Shown here in pieces: positions 1-12,800 of a stretch of DNA of 24,923 nucleotides. The position numbers and the translations under genes were made by a program. Positions within the stretch are counted from its first letter, which is position 1, and each line of letters begins with the position of its first letter. The DNA comes from Cafeteria roenbergensis. Taxonomy: Eukaryota; Sar; Bigyra; Bicosoecida; Cafeteriaceae. The notes below the pieces were generated by a model, which saw nothing but the letters and a program-made list of their open reading frames with translations, was not told the DNA's origin and searched no databases. The stretch covers positions 1 through 24,923 of the forward strand of contig VLTN01000124.1 of assembly GCA_008330645.1 (NCBI GenBank). The letters are read 5' to 3'.

Positions 1-922
1 TCGTATGTCCCATTTATCCTGGTGCTGATTCCCCAATGCATGGCCGCATTCGCTGCGGCCGCTGGCATCGAGCGCACCGCCGCTGACTCATCCGCGGCGG
101 GGTGCGCGAGGCTTGCCGCGTTGGGCTCCGCCTTGTCAGGTCGAGCACGAAAGAGGGAAACACAACATTAACACCGGGTCGCGCGAGCGCTGAAATAGGC
201 AGGCCAACTGTTCGGCTGCAAAAGGTCGTGCAGTTGGGTGCTCGGCGGACGCGAAACAGGCTCGATGCGGCAGAGGCAGCAGCGCGCGATCAGAACGACA
301 GCATCACGACTGACAGTGCATTCGCACAGAGCCCATAGGCTGCGTGCCGGGCGCTCTAAGGTCGTTCCAGGACACGGCTGACGATCTGGACAAGGTTTGC
401 CGCCGGCAGCCTAGCTCCCTTGCTCGCCAGAGCAGCCTCGCGATCAAGGCCGGCCAGCTTGGCCAAGTCAATCAGGTTGCCAGCTCGCCATGCGCGGCAC
501 CGGCGCTGCGTGGCGCAGGGTTACGCGCTCGATCCTTTGTGCTATGGCCGCTGCGGCTTTGCGCTTTGGCATTTGAGTTATGGCGGGACGGCGAGAAGCA
601 CGCTTCTGCAGCCAAGGGGTATCTGCCTCCTCTGCTCGCACACCAGGCAGCGCCATCGGCGTGGCGGCGCAGGGTCGCTAACCTCGAGCAACGCCTCGGG
701 GACATCCGCCAGCCCTCCGAGGAGCTCAACCGCAACATCTACACAAGCAGCACTCCGCCGGTCCTGATATCGCGGTCCACGCAGCCACAGGGGGTCCATG
801 CCAGCTCGGGGAAAAAGGAGCCGATGCCAGCCGAGCAGTGGACCACGGGCAGTTTGGAACGCGAGAAACCCCAGCGCAACGATTCCTCTCGCTTGAGCAA
901 AGCACGAAGACAACAACTCCGA
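1..922. other. left flank without a recognised gene
   Basis: I recognise no gene family here. The composition is mixed and less GC-extreme than the rest of the window. A frame-1 stretch is open from base 1 to a TAA at 172-174 and contains a short hydrophobic run near its beginning; it could be the end of an upstream gene or chance. Several overlapping open frames exist on both strands, as expected at this GC content, and none shows a known motif. No promoter element, RNA gene or repeat was identified. The transcription start of the large downstream gene could lie here or further upstream. Confidence 0.5.
314..922 (+). CDS. possible N-terminal coding stretch leading into the repeat
   Basis: After a TGA at 311-313, one + frame stays open and enters the minisatellite in the Ser/Pro/Ala/Asn/Thr frame (reading R-T-N-A-T-A-T-P near 915-940). 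That is the frame I consider native for the repeat. The stretch contains a plausible hydrophilic segment around 690-760 (reading LEQRLGDIRQPSEELNRN). The only in-frame ATG I find is at 824, and it is not followed by a signal peptide. The true start may therefore be at an upstream exon, hidden by an indel, or this stretch may not be coding. No domain is recognised. Other frames in the interval are also open for 60-180 codons, so openness alone is weak evidence. Confidence 0.2.
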
Positions 923-3900
923 ACCAATGCCACGGCCACGCCAGCGGCCAACGCCACGGCCACGCCAGCGGCCAACACGGCTCAGCCAGCGGCCAACGCC
1001 ACGGCCACGGCCATGCTTCACAGCGGCCAACGCGCCACGCCACGGCATCACCGCGGCCAACGCCACGGCCACGGCCACGCCATCACCAGCGGCTAACGCC
1101 ACGCCTTCACCAGCAGCCAACGCCACGCCACGGCCACGGCATCACCAGCGGCCAGCGTCTCGCCACGGCCACGCATCACCAGCGGCCAACGCCACGGCCA
1201 CGGCCTCGCCTTCACCAGCGGCCAACGCCACGGCCACGCCCACGGCATCACCAGCGGCCAACGCCACGGCCACGGCCACGCCTTCCACAGCGGCCAACGC
1301 CACGGCATCTACCAGTGGCACACGCCACGGCCACGGCCACGGGACGCCAGCGGCCAACGCCACGGCCAACGGCCTCGCTTCACCAGCAGCCAACGTCTCG
1401 GCCACGGCACACGGCATCATCCAGCGGCCAACGTCACGGCCACGGCCAGCGCCACACCACAGCCACGTCAGCGGCCACGGCCACGCATCACCAGCCGGCC
1501 ATACGCCACGGCCACGGCACGCCATCACCAGCGGCCAACGCACGGCGCGGCCAACGCCACGCCACGGCATCACCAGCGGCCAACGCCACGGCCACGGCCA
1601 CGCCTTCACCAGCGGCCAACGCCACGGCCACGGCCATGCCTTCACCAGCGGCCAACGCCACGGCCACGGCCACGGCATCACCAGCGCCAACGTCCACGGC
1701 CACGGCCACGCCTTCACCAGCGGCCAACGCCACGGCGACGCCAGCGGCCAACGCCACGCATCACCAGTGGCCAAACGCCACGGCCACGGCACGGCATCAC
1801 CAGTGGCCAACGCCCACGGCCACGGCTCACCAGCTTCACCAGCGGCCAACGCCACGGCCACTCGGCATCACCAGCGGCCAACGCAACGCCACGGCACCGC
1901 CTTCACCACGGCCAACGCCACGGCCACGCCAGCGGCCAACGCCACGGCATCACCAGTGGCCAACGCCACGGCCACGGCCACGGCCATCACCAGCGGCCAA
2001 CGCACGGCCACGGCCATGCTTCACCAGCGGCCAACGCCACGGCCACGGCCACGGCATCACCAGCGGCCAACGCCAACGGCATCACCAGTGGCCACGCCAC
2101 GGCCACGCCAGCGGCCAACGCCACGGCGGCCTCACCAGCGGCCAACGCCACGGCATCACCAGTGGCCAACGCCACGGCCACGGCCAACGCCACGGCCACG
2201 GCCACACCTTCACCAGCGGCCAACACGCACGGCCACGGCCACACCTTCACCAGCGGCCAACGCCACGGCCACGCCAGCGGCCAACGCCACGGCCACGGCC
2301 ACGCCCTTCACCAGCGGCCAACGCCACGGCCACGGCCAACGCCACGGCCACGGCATCACCAGCAGCCAGCGTCTCGGCCACGGCCACGGGATCACCAGCG
2401 GCCAACGCCACGGCCACGGCCACGGGATCACCAGCGGCCAACGCCACGGCCACGGCCATGCCTTCACCAGCGGCCAACGCCACGGCCACGGCCACGGCAT
2501 CACCAGCGGCCACGGCCACGGCATCACCAGTGGCCAACGCCACGGCCACGCCAGCGGCCAACGCCACGGCATCACCAGTGGCCAACGCCACGGCCACGCC
2601 ACGGCGTCACCAGCGGCCAACGCCACGGCCACGGCCATTGCCTTCACCAGCGGCCAACGCCACGGCCACGGCATCACCAGCGGCCAACGCCACGGCATCA
2701 CCAGCGGCCAACGCCACGGCCACGGCCACGGATCACCAGCGGCCAACGCCACGGCCACGGCATCACCAGCAACCAACGCCAACGCCACGGCCACGGCATC
2801 ACCAGCGGCCAACGCCACGCCCGGCCAACGCCACGCCACGGCCACACCTTCACCAGCGGCCAAACGCCACGGCCACGCCAGCGGCCAACGCCACGGAATC
2901 ACCAGTGGCCAACGCCACGGCCACAGCCACGGGATCCACCAGCGGCCAACGCCACGGCCACGGCCATGCTTCACCAGCGCCAACGCCACGGCCACGGCCA
3001 AACGCCACGGCCACGGCCACACCTTCACCAGCGGCCAACGCCACGGCCACGGCCACGCCTTCACCAGCGGCCAACGCACGGCCACGGCCACGCCTTCACC
3101 AGCGCCAACGCCACGGCCACGGCCACGCCACGGCCACGGCAATCACCCAGCGGCCAACGCCACGGGCCACGGCCACGCCCTTCACCAGCGGCCAACGCCA
3201 CGGCCACGCCAGCGGCCCAACGCCACGGCATCACCAGTGGCCAACGCCACGGCCACACAGCCACGGGATCACCAGCGGCCAACGCCACGGCCACGGCCAC
3301 GCCTTCACCAGCGGCCAACGCCACGGCCGCGGCCAAACGCCACGGCCACGGCATCACCAGCGGCCAACGCCACGGCATCACCAGTGGCCAACGCCACGGG
3401 CCACAGCCACGGCATCACCAGTGGCCAACGCACGGCCACGGCCACGGCATCACCAGCGGCAACGCCAACGGCCACGGCCACGCCTTCACCAGCGGCCAAC
3501 GCCACGCCACGGCCACACCTTCACCAGCGGCCCAACGCCACGGCCACGCCAGCGGCCAACGCCACGGCATCACCAGTGGCCAACGCCACGGCCACAGCCA
3601 CGGATCACCAGTGGCCAACGCCACGGCCACGGCCACGGCATCACCAGTGGCCAACGCCACGGCCACAGCACGGGATCACCAGCGGCCAACGCCACGGCCC
3701 ACGGCCATGCCTTTCACCAGCGGCCAACGCCACGGCCACGGCCACGCCTTCACCAGCGGCCAACGCCACGGCCACGGCCACACCTTCACCAGCGGCCAAC
3801 GCCACGGCATCACCAGTGGCCAACGCCACGGCCACAGCCACGGGGATCACCAGCGGCCAACGCCACGGCCACGGCCATGCCTTCACCAGCGGCCAACGCC

Positions 3901-6866
3901 ACGGCCACGGCCAATGCCACGGCCACGGCCACACCTTCACCAGCGGCCAACGCCACGGCCACGGCCACGGGATCACCAGCGGCCAACGCCACGGCCACGG
4001 CCACGGCATCACCAGCGGCCAACGCCACGGCATCACCAGTGGCCAACGCCACGGCCAACGCCACAGCCACGGCATCACCAGCAGCCAGCGTCTCGGCCAC
4101 GGCCACGGGATCACCAGCGGCCAACGCCACGGCCACGGCCACGGCATCACCAGCGGCCAACGCCACGGCCACGGCCACGGCATCACCAGCGGCCAACGCC
4201 AACGGCCACGGCCAACGCCACAGCCACGGCATCACCAGCAGCCAGCGTCTCGGCCACGGCCCACGGGATCACCAGCGGCCAACGCCACGGCCACGGCCAC
4301 GGGATCACCAGCGGCCCAACGCCACGGCCACGGCCAACGCCACAGCCACGGCATCACCAGCAGCCAGCGTCTCGGCCACGGCCACGGGATCACCAGCGGC
4401 CAACGCCACGGCCACGGCCACGCCTTCACCAGCGGCCAACGCCACGGCCACGGCCACGCCTTCACCAGCGGCCAACGCCACGGCCACGGCATCACCGGTG
4501 GCCAAACGCCACGGCATCACCAGCGGCCAAAGCCACGGCCCACGGCATTCACCAGCGGCCAGCGTCCTCGTCGCGGCATCACCAGTGGCCAACGCCACGG
4601 CCACGGCCACGGGATCACCAGCGGCCAACGCCACGGCCACGGCCACGCCTTCACAGCGGCCAACGCCACGCGCACGGCATCACCAGCGGCCAACGCCACG
4701 GCCACGGGATCACCAGCGGCCAACGCCACGGCCACGGCCACGCCTTCACCAGCGGCCAACGCCACGGCCACGGCCAACGCCACGGCCACGGCATCACCAG
4801 CGGCCAACGCCACGGCCACGGCCAACGCCACAGCCACGGCATCACCAGCAGCCAGCGTCTCGGCCACGGCCACGGGATCACCAGCGGCCAACGCCACGGC
4901 CACGGCCACGGGATCACCAGCGGCCAACGCCTACGGCCACGGCCAACGCCACAGCCACGGCATCACCAGCAGCCAGCGTCTCGGCCACGGCCACGGGATC
5001 ACCAGCGGCCAACGCCACGGCCACGGCCACGGCATCACCAGCGGCCAACGCCACGGCCACGGCCACGCCTTCCACCAGCGGCCAACGCCACGGCCACGGC
5101 CAACGCCACGGCCACGGCATCACCAGCGGCCAACGCCACGGCCACGGGATCACCAGCGGCCAACGCCACGGCCACGGCCACGCCTTCACCAGCGGCCAAC
5201 GCCACGGCCACGGCCAACGCCACGGCCACGGCATCACCAGCGGCCAAAGCCACGGCCACGGCATCACCAGCGGCCAGCGTCTCGTCCGCGCATCACCAGC
5301 GGCCAACGCCACGGCCACGGCATCACCAGCGGCCAACGCCACGGCCACGGCCACGCCTTCACCAGCGGCCAACGCCACGGCCACGGCCAACGCCACGGCC
5401 ACGGCATCACCAGCGGCCAACGCCACGGCCCACGGCATCACCAGCGGCCAGCGTCTCGGCCACGGCCACGGCATCACCAGCGGCCAACGCCCACGGCCAC
5501 GGCCAACGCCACGGCCACGGCATCACCAGCGGCCAACGCCACGGCCACGGCATCACCAGCGGCCAGCGTCTCGGCCACGGCCACGGCATCACCAGCGGCC
5601 AAACGCCACGGCCACGGCATCACCAGCGGCCAACGCCACGGCCACGGGATCACCAGCGGCCAACGCCACGGCCACGGCCACGCCTTCACCAGCGGCCAAC
5701 GCCACGGCCACGGCCAACGCCACGGCCACGGCATCACCAGCGGGCCAACGCCACGGCCACGGGATCACCAGTGGCCAACGCCACGGCCACGGCCACGGCA
5801 TCACCAGCGGCCAACGCCACGGCCACGGCCACGCCTTCACCAGCGGCCAACGCCACGGCCACGGCCAACGCCACGGCCACGGCATCACCAGCGGCCAACG
5901 CCACGGCCACGGGATCACCAGCGGCCAACGCCACGGCCACGGCCACGCCTTCACCAGCGGCCAACGCCACGGCCACGGCCAACGCCACGGCCACGGCATC
6001 ACCAGCGGCCAAAGCCACGGCCACGGCATCACCAGCGGCCAGCGTCTCGTCCGCGGCATCACCAGCGGCCAACGCCACGGCCACGGCATCACCAGCGGCC
6101 AACGCCACGGCCACGGCCACGCCTTCACCAGCGGCCAACGCCACGGCCACGGCCAACGCCCACGGCCACGGCATCACCAGCGGCCAACGCCACGGCCACG
6201 GCATCACCAGCGGCCAGCGTCTCGGCACGGCCACGGCATCACCAGCGGCCAACGCCACGGCCACGGCATCACCAGCGGCCAACGCCACGGCCACGGGATC
6301 ACCAGCGGCCAACGCCACGGCCACGGCCACGCCTTCACCAGCGGCCAACGCCACGGCCACGGCCAACGCCACGGCCACGGCATCACCAGCGGCCAAAGCC
6401 ACGGCCACGCATCACCAGCGGCCAGCGTCTCGTCCGCGGCATCACCAGCGGCCAACGCCACGGCCACGGCATCACCAGCGGCCAACGCCACGGCCACGGC
6501 ATCACCAGCGGCCAACGCCACGGCCACGGCCACGCCTTCACCAGCGGCCAACGCCACGGCCACGGCCAACGCCACGGCCACGGCATCACCAGCGGCCAAC
6601 GCCACGGCCACGGCATCACCAGCGGCCAGCGTCTCGGCCACGGCCACGGCATCACCAGCGGCCAACGCCACGGCCACGGCATCACCAGCGGCCAGCGTCT
6701 CGTCCGCGGCATCACCAGCGGCCAACGCCACGGCCACGGCATCACCAGCGGCCAACGCCACGGCCACGGCATCACCAGCGGCCAGCGTCTCGGCCACGGC
6801 CACGGCATCACCAGCGGCCAACGCCACGGCCACGGCATCACCAGCGGCCAACGCCACGGCCACGCC
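923..6866 (+). repeat. 6-kb GC-rich minisatellite, about 30-bp unit
   Basis: About 5.9 kb of tandem repeats with a modal 30-bp unit, roughly 200 units by length. Each unit contains the core ACCAGCGGCCAACGCCACGG. The modal unit has 14 C, 8 G, 7 A and 1 T on the + strand, so it is strongly strand-asymmetric. Variants include a 6-bp longer unit with CCTTCACC, an 18-bp longer unit with an extra CAACGCCACGGC block, a GGATCACC variant, a CCAGTGG variant and units carrying GCGTCTCG. All three + frames are free of stops in the modal unit, giving SPAANATATA, GITSGQRHGH or HHQRPTPRPR. The first is taken as native because both flanks read Ser/Pro/Thr-rich in the same phase as it. Many units carry single-base indels (for example AAACGCC or GGCCCACGG), mostly in the left two thirds. 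Confidence 0.97.
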
Positions 6867-9800
6867 GACCCCATCGATGCCCTTTTCAAGCCAAACTCCC
6901 TCTTCTTCGGCGCTTCCCGCCCCACTCCGCTACTTTTTCCCCTTCTGCACCTCCTTCCCAATCGGCAGCTGTTGTGTTTACTCCGAGCCCCTCGCCATCG
7001 TACTCTCCGTCAGGATCGTTCAGTTCGACACCAGCCTTCAGCCCCTCTCCCTCACCAGTACCTCGGGGGCTGGGTCTGCATCTCCGTCGACCAGCCTCAC
7101 AGCAAGTGCCTCGCGCTCTCCCACTCCCAGTGCTCTGGCCACAGCCAGCCTATTTCCAAACCCAGCTCCGTTCCGAGTATCGCGCCCAGCACCAGTCCTA
7201 AGGCCACCGTTTCGGCCACACCAAGCTCCTCGACTTCACCGCTGCCCCCCTTGGAGTAGCCTTCGCTGTGATGCCATTCGACTTTGAATATCCACGCAAG
7301 GGAGACGTGGTCCAGTATCGTCCCAACGACAACGGTGCCAGACCCACAGTCGGGGTACGATGCGGGTTTTGATCTTCGTTAACGGAACGCGCATTGTGGC
7401 GGGGGGAGACCTCAAGCTCCTGGCGCGGGAGGGACTGCTTCCGTTCATGATCGACATCGAGTCGAGGAATGTTGGTGACTCAATCACATATGACGATGAC
7501 TACACGACGGAATTTTATGATGGAGACAACTGGGAGCTTGAAGGCCGCGGAACCGTCCGTTGGCGAGTTGCGTGCGGATGCTCCAACCTCACTGACGGGC
7601 AAGTCCACTGTGTTCTTCAACGCCACTCTCTCCGAAGAGGCGTACGCTCGGGGTGTTAGACTCTTTGCCAGTCCCCAGGTAATCGGCAACTTGTTCTTTG
7701 ACTGGATCCCTGGTAGTGCGGCCAGTGCGAGACATCTGCTTCAATCCAGCTCGCAGTTCACAACGCGTTCTCAGGTCATGGAAGCCATGAGCGCCGAGGC
7801 TGCTGCGGAGGACCAGGCGACTCTTTTCTCTGGCATGGCATGCGTCACAGTGATTGACGACGACGTTGACTCACGGCCAATAATTTCGGGTACAGACGGC
7901 CAGCCTGTCGCTGCTCAGGCCAGCGTTGTTCTTGAGGACGCACTGTCGATTAGCCTCATCTCATGCGGGGACAATGAACCTCTGTTGACTCCAGTGTCTG
8001 TGACTCGCGCTACGACGCGCTCGCTGCGGCGGGCTTCCAAAGACACGTTTCAATCGTCACTGAAGATGACGACGAGGCCGCGATTTCAGCGCGTGTCTTG
8101 CCGGGCGGCTCCCTTCGATTCTCACAGGACGATCCAGAGCCGGAGCCCCCACTTTGCACGAAGACGGCTCGGGAAACACGTCCTTCTTGGTTGGGGTCAG
8201 ACTGGCCACCCGGCCATTGTCTCCGGTCATAATTTCCCTCACAGATGCCATCCGTGTGTGCTACCTGTCAACCGGTTTCCGATCGAGCAAAGCGACCTTG
8301 TGCTCGACAGATGCCGACTGCTCGTCACTTGTGGATAGTGCTTCCGGCGACGTTGTCAAAGGAGCGTGCCTGTCCTCATCAGCAAGCGTCATTTCGGTTT
8401 CGCCAACCACAGCGGTCGTCGGCCCGAGTAATTGGTCAGCACCAGAGTTTTCCAGAGGTGGAGTGGTGGGATGTGACCGAACCTGTCATGCCGCCGACGT
8501 TGTTCCTTCCGGATGTGGTCTTCACAGTGTCCGTGCGCAAGGATAGCGTCGATTGGGCCGGGCCACTGTCTTCGCCTTCGCACACCACCGAGGTGGTAGC
8601 TGCAGCCGCAGTTCTGGATTCGGCGGATGGCCACTACGCTGCCGCAGTGGCACAAGCTAGCCACACAACCATCGGGATCGGAAGTCTAGCAACAACAAGC
8701 GCACTTGCCAGTGCCTGGCCTTCAGCCCTTTACGTCGAGCCCCCTGCTTGTGTCGGTCGTCGACGACGACGTCTCCGGAGTCATCATCTCGAACGCAAGC
8801 ATTTCGCCTGTGGCCGAAGGCGAGCCGGCAACATACACTGTCGTTCTGTCCTCGCAGCCTCGCGGCTCTGTGGTGATCGCCGTTGACAGGGTTGCAGTCC
8901 TCGCCGGATCCATGGATGTGGCCGCTCAGGCGCAGTGGCTGCGCTCGTGAGCCAAAGCGGGTGATCTTCAGCGCTGCGGACTGGTCGATCCCGCAGGTGG
9001 TGACGGTTCGAATTGCAAACAACTTCGTTGACGAGGGCCAGCCAATGATGAGTGTGGCAGTCAGACACCAGGTGGCGGCGGACAGCACAGATGCATTCTA
9101 AACAGCACGCTTGCTGCTGGAGTCAAAGGAGCTCCCGCAGACGCCGATTCTCGTGCTGAACGATGATGTTGCTGGCATCGCCTTGTCATTTGGCGGCATT
9201 GCAAGCTATCAACGCCTCAGTCTCGGCCAAGCCGTGCCCCTCATCGTGACCATCTCATCGCAAACCGCTGCACCCTCCATCTCTGTCAATGTCGCCTCTT
9301 TGGGTCGACAGTTACTGCTGAGAGCCTGATCCGGCCAGACTGCTCTTCTCGGGCGAGGAGGCGGACCTGCAGCCCGCGTTTGGGCGCGCGGGGTGACGGA
9401 GATCTCTCCGCTTCGCCGAGGCACTCAAAACTCAACACCGTTATTTTTGACCGGACATCTTGGGCACAGTCCATGGTTGTGGGATTTGTCGCCAGCAGTA
9501 GCCACTGCAGGGCTGCGCCTTCGGCCACAGCGAGCCCGGTGGCGATGCCGACGCCCAGTACGAAACGGCATCACGCGCTGGCTCAACGGTGAGCCTGTCG
9601 CAGTCCGTGGTACCGGATGCCCCCACGGGCGCGTTGCTGTACACAGCGTCGGCATCGTGCCGTCCGTGGGGGAGACGAGCGGCGACGCCGCCACGCCGGT
9701 GGCGGAGGTGCTCGTGAACGTGGCGGCCATCCCTCGGGATGCCTGTCGGGCGCGCCCGCCACGGAGGTGTCAGATACGACCGTTTCCGTCCTCCTGGCGG

Positions 9801-12800
9801 ATGGCCACTGCCGGGGCGATGGCGTGGACCGCTTCGACCTGCCGTGCAGCACCGGCTCTGCCGCGTCCGAGCACAGTCTCGTGTTCGGGTCGTGCAGCGG
9901 CTGCTCGTCGACAGCTAGCCCCGCCAAGGAGCAGTGCGTGCCCGGGAAGCAGCTGCGCCTGGAGGCAGGCGACTTGTCTCCGAGGACGCGGCGCTGTCTG
10001 GCAACACGGCGGGCGTTGCCCCTCTGGACCTGAGCGCGGCCTCTTCGGGAGTGGGAGTGATCCGTGTGTCGGCCGTGGACGACGACGCCGACGAGGGGCG
10101 CGTCCACATGTCCGGGCTGTCGCTGGTGGTGGTGACTGGTGACGGCTGCGGCGAAACGGGCCAGGCGTTCCCGGCCAGAGCGGTGAGCAGCATCGCGGTT
10201 CGCGTCACGGAACAACGATCTCGCAGGGCTTCAGACTGAAATCATCGCCCCGAGCGCAAGTGAAGGCGGCGCAGGAGCCAAGTACACCCTGCGGCTGTCT
10301 GCGGCTCCGGAGCTGCTGTCGTGGTTGTGCCAGCTGTGACGCTTGCGGCTTCTGGAGTCGCTCTCCCCCCGGCCAGGCGGTGCTTTCAGAATGCCAGTGC
10401 CACTCGATCACTCCATCGTGCTTGACGCCGACAGCTGGGAGGCCGGCGTTTCCGTGACAGTGCTCATCGGCGACGACGACATCGACATGGGCTCCTCCTT
10501 CGACGTGACCGTTGTGCACGCTCTCGAGAGTGCCGACCCGCGCTTCACAGGCGACGCACTGACGCAGACCGACGTCATTGTGACAGTGTCGGACAATGAC
10601 GTTGCAGCGGTGACGATGCAGCTTTTGTCAAGCGACCGAACGCCTGTGGCAACGGACGCCGGCCTGCTGCTGATCGAGGGGGACGCGAATGCATCGGCCG
10701 GATTCATTCGGGTCTCGCTGGCAACGGCCCCGTCAGTGCCGCAGGCATCGATTCAGCTGCGGCTTTCGGCGTCAGCCGCCATCTTTGTCCGCTCCCTGTC
10801 TGGGGTGCCTACCGTCGCACTGCCGTATCTGTTGCTCTCGCGCCAGGGCAGCGGTCCATTGACGTGCCCATTGCAACCTGAACGACGACGTGGACGAGGC
10901 GGACGAGCCGAGCGTCCAGGTCACTGTCGCTGCAGACCCGAGTGCACTCGCTCCCGAGTACGCTTCGCTGGCCGACTCACAGCTTGCACAGCCTCTTTCG
11001 CTCGTGGACGACGACGTCTTTGCGGTGCTGGCAGCCTTTGAGTCGGCAATCCAACATCGGGGCCTCTGCGGGCCCCGCACGGGCCAAGGTCTTCCGCCCT
11101 GGCGGAGAGGTGGCTGAGCAGCCGGCATACACGTCGGACGCAGGCGACGAGGTGACAGAGGGGGCCTCCGCTCGGCAGCAGTCGCGCTGGTGTTCGTGAA
11201 GCTGCAGGCAGCGCCCCCGGCCGCCAGAGCGTGCATGTGCCGCCTCAGCACAGGCGGAAACCCCCGACTTGCGGCCATTGCTGGCGAAGACGCCTCAGCC
11301 GCCGGTGGGTCTACGACAGGAGCCGCAGTGTTCAACGCAGGCAACTGGAACGTGCCACAGGCGATTGCCATTCCTCCGACGACGACCCAGGGCACTTCGC
11401 CGCGGAACGTCGGAGTTCTCAAAGCTCAGACCCTTCCGGCACGTTCGAGATGGTGCGCGTTCAGCTCAGCGTTGACCCCAGAGCTCTCCACCGCGGACCG
11501 CTACGTTGACGACCCTGCGGGCACGGTTTGCTGCCGTGGTGAAGCGAAACGACGACGACCGCAACGCTGTGCTGCTTCTGGGCATCGACGGCTCACCCTT
11601 GCCCTCTGCCGACGCCGAGGGATCGGTGGCTGCCAGCCTCACGGAGGGCACGTCCGACTCCGCCACCGAGGTCCTCGTCGCGCTTGCCTCGCAGCCGCTG
11701 GGCGCGGAGGGCATCACGGTCACTCTGGGCGGCTCTCAGCTCTCGCGTGCTTGCGGTGCCCTCCACCGTGACGCTCACTGCGGACAACTGGCAGGCGGGC
11801 GAGTCAGTCCGCGTCGAGGCTGCGGACGACGCGCTGTCGCAGCCCGACAGAGATAACGTCATCCTTGTCGCCGAGGCCACTGCCGGGGAGGACTTTGAAC
11901 TCTTCGCATCAGCGACCTCCTCCGTGGATGTCTACGACGACGACTCCGCTGTCCCGATGATCAACGGGGCAATGCCAGGCGACGTTCTGAGCACGTCGCT
12001 CCTGGAGGGCACCACGACGGCGTTCAATCTCACGATGGGTGCTGCCTTCCCGGGCTCGGCGCCCATCTTCGCTGTGGTTTCGGCGTTTGCCGCAGACGGC
12101 GGGGCGGGCGTCTCTGTGTCCCCCTACCACCTCCTTCCTCACGTTCACCGCATCGGGCGATGCAGGCGCCCAGGGCGTCCTTGTCAGCGCCAAGGACGAC
12201 CAGGTGGCCGGCGAGGGTCAGCGAGCATCTGCGTCCTGCTATTTGCCTCTGAGGCAGCTGCGTTCGGGTCCAACCCCATCCAGCAGTGTTTCACTGTCAC
12301 CGTGCGTGACGACTCCGATGTTGCGGGCCTGAGCGCGGCCTGCGGTGGAAGATACGTTCGCCAGCGCGACCGCGGCCGTTGCTGGAAATATCCTTGCCGG
12401 GGGCTCGCTGGTCGCGACAGAGACCATCCCCGGCCTGCTGAGCGTGCGCCTCACGTCCATGCCTCGCGGCGTGGTCTCCTTGTCCCTCGCCGTGCGCTCT
12501 GCCACCGAGTCCGTGGTGGGCGGCGATCCTGTCGCCATCGCTGAGTCCGGCATCGCCGTGTCGCCCGACTCGCTCACCTTCACGCCCAACAACTGGAACC
12601 TCCTGTATACGTGGAGGCGGCTTCCACGTCCGACGGCGTCGTCGGCGCAGTGCATGCCGCCCAGATCGCTGCCAGCGTGGCCGCCCTCGCGATCCCGAGT
12701 ACGACTCGCTGCCCGGAGCTGTCCGCGTCGCTTCGCGTGAGCGACATCGACGGGCTGGAGTCCAGCGCCCCAGTGGTCCGCGCCGTGTCCGGCCAGGCCA

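Noticed and set aside
468-1126. Retroelement-type coding sequence on the minus strand of the left flank
   Set aside because: Some Cys- and Trp-rich stretches look suggestive, but no reverse transcriptase, integrase or zinc-knuckle pattern could be supported.
923-6866. CRISPR array, suggested by regular units of about 30 bp
   Set aside because: Units are directly adjacent with no unique spacers, and the context is eukaryotic-type coding sequence.
923-6866. His-rich metal-binding or Arg/Pro-rich antimicrobial repeat protein
   Set aside because: Those readings come from the other two frames; neither joins the Ser/Pro/Thr composition at both edges of the array.
1093-6961. Minus-strand open frames with Trp/Pro/Leu/Val or Ala/Val-rich repeats
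   Set aside because: They are antisense shadows of the minisatellite, are broken repeatedly, and have no matching flanking coding sequence.
838-7287. Very long uninterrupted + frames of over 2,000 codons taken as proteins as they stand
   Set aside because: All three + frames are open because the repeat lacks stops; each raw frame mixes three unrelated decapeptides at indels, so none is the true protein.
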